DNA of 9,758 bases. Origin: Pirellulales bacterium (GTDB lineage: Bacteria > Planctomycetota > Planctomycetia > Pirellulales > JALHLM01). The stretch is from positions 1 to 9,758 of the forward strand of contig JALHLM010000205.1 in NCBI GenBank assembly GCA_022844585.1, given 5' to 3'. Numbering within the stretch: position 1 is the first letter of the stretch; each line of letters begins with the position of its first letter. The notes under the pieces are model-generated. The model saw only the letters and a list, made by a program, of their open reading frames with translations. It was not told where the DNA came from and ran no database searches. Of this stretch, positions 7,204 through 9,758 are shown in pieces. The translations under genes and the position numbers were made by a program.

Positions 7204-7800
7204 ATGTACTCCACGTTCGGAAAACGCGCTCTCGATCTCGCGATCTCCTTGCCGATCTTGCTGGCGACAGCGCCGCTGTTGGCGATTGTGGCCGTGCTGG
7301 TGCGTTTGGATTCGCAGGGACCGATTCTGTTCTTACAAGACCGCTTGGGGCGCAACGGGAGTACCTTTCGAGCGTACAAGTTTCGCACCATGACCGATCG
7401 GCCACGCGTGCCGGACAAAGAGATCTATGGCCGCGACGCCGAAGTGACCCGCGTAGGCTACTGGTTGCGACGATTCAAAATCGACGAGCTGCCCCAGTTG
7501 TTTAATGTCTTGTCGGGCGAGATGTCGATCGTGGGACCACGACCGGCCTTGCCGCGGCAGATCGAGGAATACGACGAACACAGCCGCCGACGTTTGCTGG
7601 TCCGGCCCGGTCTGACCGGGCTGGCGCAGGTGAATGGCAATACATATCTCTCCTGGCCGGAGCGCTGGGACTGGGATGTCGCCTACGTCGAACGCATGTC
7701 GCTGGGACTCGACGTGGCGATTCTGTTGAGAACCATCGGCGTCGTCCTCCGTGGTGAAGAGCGCTTTCTGCAACGGTTGACGAAACCAAACGGGGTATGA
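7204..7800 (+). CDS. Initiating sugar transferase (monotopic phosphoglycosyl transferase, PglC/WbaP catalytic domain)
   Basis: A 198-residue protein of the bacterial sugar transferase family. It begins with KRALDLAISLPILLATAPLLAI, the single re-entrant membrane helix with the helix-breaking Pro24; then GPILFLQDRLGRNG and the FRAYKFRTM motif (55-63); then the catalytic Asp94-Glu95 dyad in FKIDELPQLFNVL; then MSIVGPRPALP (107-117) and VRPGLTGLAQVNG. By family it transfers a sugar-1-phosphate from a UDP-sugar to undecaprenyl phosphate on the cytoplasmic face, starting repeat-unit synthesis. It is the short form, like PglC, with no four-helix N-terminal domain; a similar domain is instead on the upstream SDR. 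The ATG at 7204 has no Shine-Dalgarno, and the palindromic element ends 13 nt before it. Its stop overlaps the next start by 4 bp (ATGA). Sugar specificity unknown. Confidence 0.95.
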   Translation: MYSTFGKRALDLAISLPILLATAPLLAIVAVLVRLDSQGPILFLQDRLGRNGSTFRAYKFRTMTDRPRVPDKEIYGRDAEVTRVGYWLRRFKIDELPQLFNVLSGEMSIVGPRPALPRQIEEYDEHSRRRLLVRPGLTGLAQVNGNTYLSWPERWDWDVAYVERMSLGLDVAILLRTIGVVLRGEERFLQRLTKPNGV

Positions 7801-8831
7801 GTTTGAACCAGGTCCATTCGCCACGAATCGTGCTGGCTGGCAGCGTCGGCAGTTCACGCCGTACGCTCGAAGCCTTGCTGCGCCACGGCGCCGCGGTCGT
7901 GGGCGTGCTGGAGTTGACGGACGAGATTGCGCTGCAGGTGAGCGGATTTACGCGCCTGGCCGACGTGGCCGCCAAGGCCAATGTACCTTGCGCGACGTTT
8001 CGCAACATCAACGCTCCGGAAATCATCGAACAGGTCCGCGCGTGGCGCCCGGACCTGTTGTTCGTCGTGGGCCTGTCGCAACTTGTGAAGCCAGAACTTC
8101 TAGCTATCCCATCGCGCGGTTGCGTGGGCTTTCATCCCACTTGTTTGCCGAAGGGCCGTGGCCGCGCGCCGGTGGCCTGGCTGACGCTCGACGGCACGCC
8201 CGGCGCTGCGACGTTCTTCCTGATGGACGACGGCGCGGATTCGGGACCCATTCTCGTGCAAGAGCCCTTCGACGTCACCTCTGCGGACTATGCCGAGGAC
8301 GTCGTCATCAAAACCGAAGACGCGCTGGACCGCGCCTTGGATCGCTGGCTGCCTGGTTTACTGCGCGGCGAATGGAACCCGCGACCTCAAGATGATGCAC
8401 TCGCCAGCTATCACGGCAAACGCGGCCCGGAGGACGGCCTGATCGATTGGCGCGACTCCGCGGAACAGATTCACGCCTTGATCCGAGCCGCATCCCGGCC
8501 GCATCCCGGCGCATATACCTACGTCCGCCGGCGAAAACTCATCATTTGGCGTGCCGAAGTTGATCGCACGACGCCGTTCCGCGGCGTGCCGGGAAGAATC
8601 CTGGATGTCGATGCCGAACGTGGCGCGCTCATCCAATGCGGCGATGGACTGCTCTGGCTCACCAAAGTCGAGTGGCCGGCCGACGCATTGACGGCACGAT
8701 TGAGCGTCGGCGTGAAGCTCGGCGTTGATCTGGAGGATGAAGTCGTCCGTTTGCAAAGCGAAGTCGAATCGCTGCGGGAACGCATCACCCAATTGGAATC
8801 CCAGTTGCACCCGACGGGAGCGCCATCGTGA
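7797..8831 (+). CDS. Formyltransferase, probably sugar N-formyltransferase (Fmt/ArnA-N fold)
   Basis: A 344-residue protein. Residues ~9-190 are a formyltransferase domain: RIVLAGSVGSS strand and turn, RPDLLFVVGLSQLV, then GFHPTCLPKGRGRAPVAW (111-128) and ATFFLMDDGADSGPILVQ (138-155). Residues ~205-310 are an Fmt-like C-terminal domain (KRGPEDGLIDW, LIRAASRPHPGAY). Residues 311-336 add a short coiled coil. The family uses N10-formyltetrahydrofolate and an Asn-His-Asp triad; His113 and Asp148 are present, but the Asn position two before the His is Gly111. A housekeeping methionyl-tRNA formyltransferase is the main alternative, but the surroundings (phosphoglycosyl transferase by ATGA overlap, deacetylase by TGATG overlap) argue for a sugar amine. 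It likely formylates the amine on a nucleotide- or lipid-linked sugar in the cytoplasm. Confidence 0.88.
   Translation: MSLNQVHSPRIVLAGSVGSSRRTLEALLRHGAAVVGVLELTDEIALQVSGFTRLADVAAKANVPCATFRNINAPEIIEQVRAWRPDLLFVVGLSQLVKPELLAIPSRGCVGFHPTCLPKGRGRAPVAWLTLDGTPGAATFFLMDDGADSGPILVQEPFDVTSADYAEDVVIKTEDALDRALDRWLPGLLRGEWNPRPQDDALASYHGKRGPEDGLIDWRDSAEQIHALIRAASRPHPGAYTYVRRRKLIIWRAEVDRTTPFRGVPGRILDVDAERGALIQCGDGLLWLTKVEWPADALTARLSVGVKLGVDLEDEVVRLQSEVESLRERITQLESQLHPTGAPS
8815..8820 (+). promoter_or_regulatory. Ribosome binding site for the PIG-L deacetylase
   Basis: CGGGAG lies inside the end of the formyltransferase gene. GGGAG (8816-8820) is 7 nt before a GTG at 8828 and 10 nt before an ATG at 8831. 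Both are usable; the ATG is preferred by codon, and the difference is one residue. Confidence 0.45.
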
Positions 8832-9496
8832 TGCGAGTCGTCGTGGTCGCTCCCCATATGGATGACGAAGTCCTCGGCTGCGGCGGGGTTATGGCCCGGC
8901 ACGCCGACGAAGGCGCCGAAGTGCATGTCGTCATCGCCACACGCGGCATTCCCGAATTGTTTCCCGCGGAACTGGTCGCGCGCGGACGCGCGGAGCTGGC
9001 CGAAGCGCATCGCGTGCTGGGCGTCGCCGGCGTACGTTTTCTGGATTTCCCTGCGCCGCGGCTCGATACCGTGCCCCGGCACGAACTGGCCGACACACTG
9101 TCGCGCGTGTTTCGTGAATTGCAGCCGTCGGTGCTGTACTTGCCGCACCATGGCGATATCCACGCCGATCACGGGCACGTCTATCACGCTGGCCTGGTGG
9201 CCGCGCGACCGCTGGCGAACTGCCCGGTGCGGAAGATACTCTGTTATGAGACGCTGTCGGAAACCGAATGGACGCCGCCCATCGACGGGGCGACGTTCTT
9301 TCCGACCGTGTTCGTGAACATCGAACGCCAGTTGCAGCGCAAGCTCGACGCCATGGCCTGCTACGAAAGTCAGCTCAAGCAACCGCCGAGTCCCAGGTCG
9401 CTGGAATGCCTGAAGGCGTTGGCGCAATTGCGCGGGTCAACCATCCACGCCCACGCGGCGGAAGCGTTCGAGTTGGTACGGGAGATCGTGGACTAA
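8831..9496 (+). CDS. PIG-L / LmbE family N-deacetylase
   Basis: A 221-residue protein, the usual length for the family. It opens with VVVVAPHMDDEVLGCGG: His9, Asp11, Asp12 and Glu13 form the metal-binding and catalytic motif, with Met replacing the usual Pro of HPDDE. A second metal-site segment is HHGDIHADHGHVYHAG (about 106-121), with His111, Asp113, His114 and His119. By family these are zinc-dependent enzymes that remove the acetyl group from N-acetylglucosamine-type residues on lipid, inositol or glycan carriers. Its ATG overlaps the formyltransferase stop by one base (TGATG; GTG 8828 would overlap by four), so the two are likely coupled in translation. A deacetylase next to an N-formyltransferase suggests exchange of N-acetyl for N-formyl on one sugar, which is inference. 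It is the last gene of the rightward group in view. Confidence 0.93.
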   Translation: MRVVVVAPHMDDEVLGCGGVMARHADEGAEVHVVIATRGIPELFPAELVARGRAELAEAHRVLGVAGVRFLDFPAPRLDTVPRHELADTLSRVFRELQPSVLYLPHHGDIHADHGHVYHAGLVAARPLANCPVRKILCYETLSETEWTPPIDGATFFPTVFVNIERQLQRKLDAMACYESQLKQPPSPRSLECLKALAQLRGSTIHAHAAEAFELVREIVD

Positions 9497-9567
9497 ACTG
9501 GAGTGGACGCGGTTGTGCAGAATCCGGCTGAGGTCACCGACGTCGTTGCGCTACTCGTCTCAGTAGG

Positions 9568-9722
9568 AACCACGAAAGGCACGAAAAACACGAAAGTTTG
9601 GAATGCTTGGGAAGGCGACAGGGGCCAAATCATTGACGACCGTCGAGCCGGCATCCAACTGATAGTTGCCGAGCAAACCGATTCTCTCCAACTAGTTCGT
9701 GATTTTCGTGCCTTTCGTGGTT
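9568..9722. repeat. Large palindromic repeat element after the deacetylase gene
   Basis: Arms 9568-9594 and 9696-9722 are reverse complements at 26 of 27 positions (mismatch at 9588/9702), enclosing 101 nt. The left arm is built of 9-nt units starting CACGAAA (9571, 9580, 9589). Just inside, AGTTTGG (9595-9601) and CCAACT (9689-9694) can extend the stem with a bulge. Frames open across it (for example 9503-9742) have no domain pattern. It looks like a dispersed intergenic repeat and, as the first structure after the operon, might also act as a transcription terminator, though it lacks a terminal T-run. Confidence 0.75.
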
Positions 9723-9758
9723 GCCTCCGGATGCCCGGATGAAGTTGTGTTGAACAAT

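Noticed and set aside
8487..8508. Exact 11-bp tandem repeat GCCGCATCCCG inside the formyltransferase gene
   Set aside because: The reading frame and the family motif (RAASRPHPGAY) are preserved through it, so it is a codon coincidence rather than a recent duplication or frameshift.
9503..9742. Small plus-strand frame after the deacetylase
   Set aside because: It runs through both arms of the palindromic element and has no domain or ribosome site.

Overview
The window is GC-rich (roughly 60% by eye), densely coding bacterial DNA that looks like an exopolysaccharide/exosortase locus. An exosortase next to a fused chain-length regulator/tyrosine-kinase gene, GTG starts with GGGAG-type ribosome sites, and palindromic intergenic repeats built from short tandem units together suggest a planctomycete (Pirellulales-like). 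That taxonomic guess is inference; there is no rRNA or other marker gene here.

Layout. Two gene groups diverge from a ~570-bp region (about 3640-4206). Leftward (minus strand), in transcription order: a small Tat-motif, single-pass envelope protein with a DUF6174-like domain (3639-3055); an eight-helix exosortase with its Cys/Arg/His triad intact (2822-1872), which has its own candidate sigma-70 promoter; and the first 545 codons of a Wzz/GumC-type polysaccharide co-polymerase, probably fused to a BY-type tyrosine kinase that lies beyond the left edge (1635-1). Rightward (plus strand): a DegT/DnrJ/EryC1/StrS sugar aminotransferase (4207-5409); a membrane-anchored extended-SDR nucleotide-sugar epimerase/dehydratase (5508-7064); a PglC/WbaP-type initiating phosphoglycosyl transferase (7204-7800); a formyltransferase (7797-8831); and a PIG-L-type N-deacetylase (8831-9496). 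The last three overlap by 4 bp and 1 bp and are probably translationally coupled.

How the parts fit. The rightward genes have the parts list for making a modified amino sugar (SDR, aminotransferase, deacetylase, N-formyltransferase) and for loading a sugar phosphate on the lipid carrier (phosphoglycosyl transferase). The leftward genes would control polymer length and export (co-polymerase/kinase) and process or anchor PEP-CTERM-type proteins in the same envelope matrix (exosortase). No PEP-CTERM substrate, flippase, polymerase or other glycosyltransferase is inside the window.

Non-coding structure. Two elaborate inverted-repeat elements occupy gaps in or after the rightward operon: a nested palindrome (7070-7190) directly before the phosphoglycosyl transferase start, and a 27-nt-arm palindrome (9568-9722) after the deacetylase. 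The start site of the DUF6174-like gene lies in a small hairpin, and a perfect 15-bp palindrome abuts the exosortase promoter. I saw no tRNA, rRNA, CRISPR array, insertion sequence or transposase.
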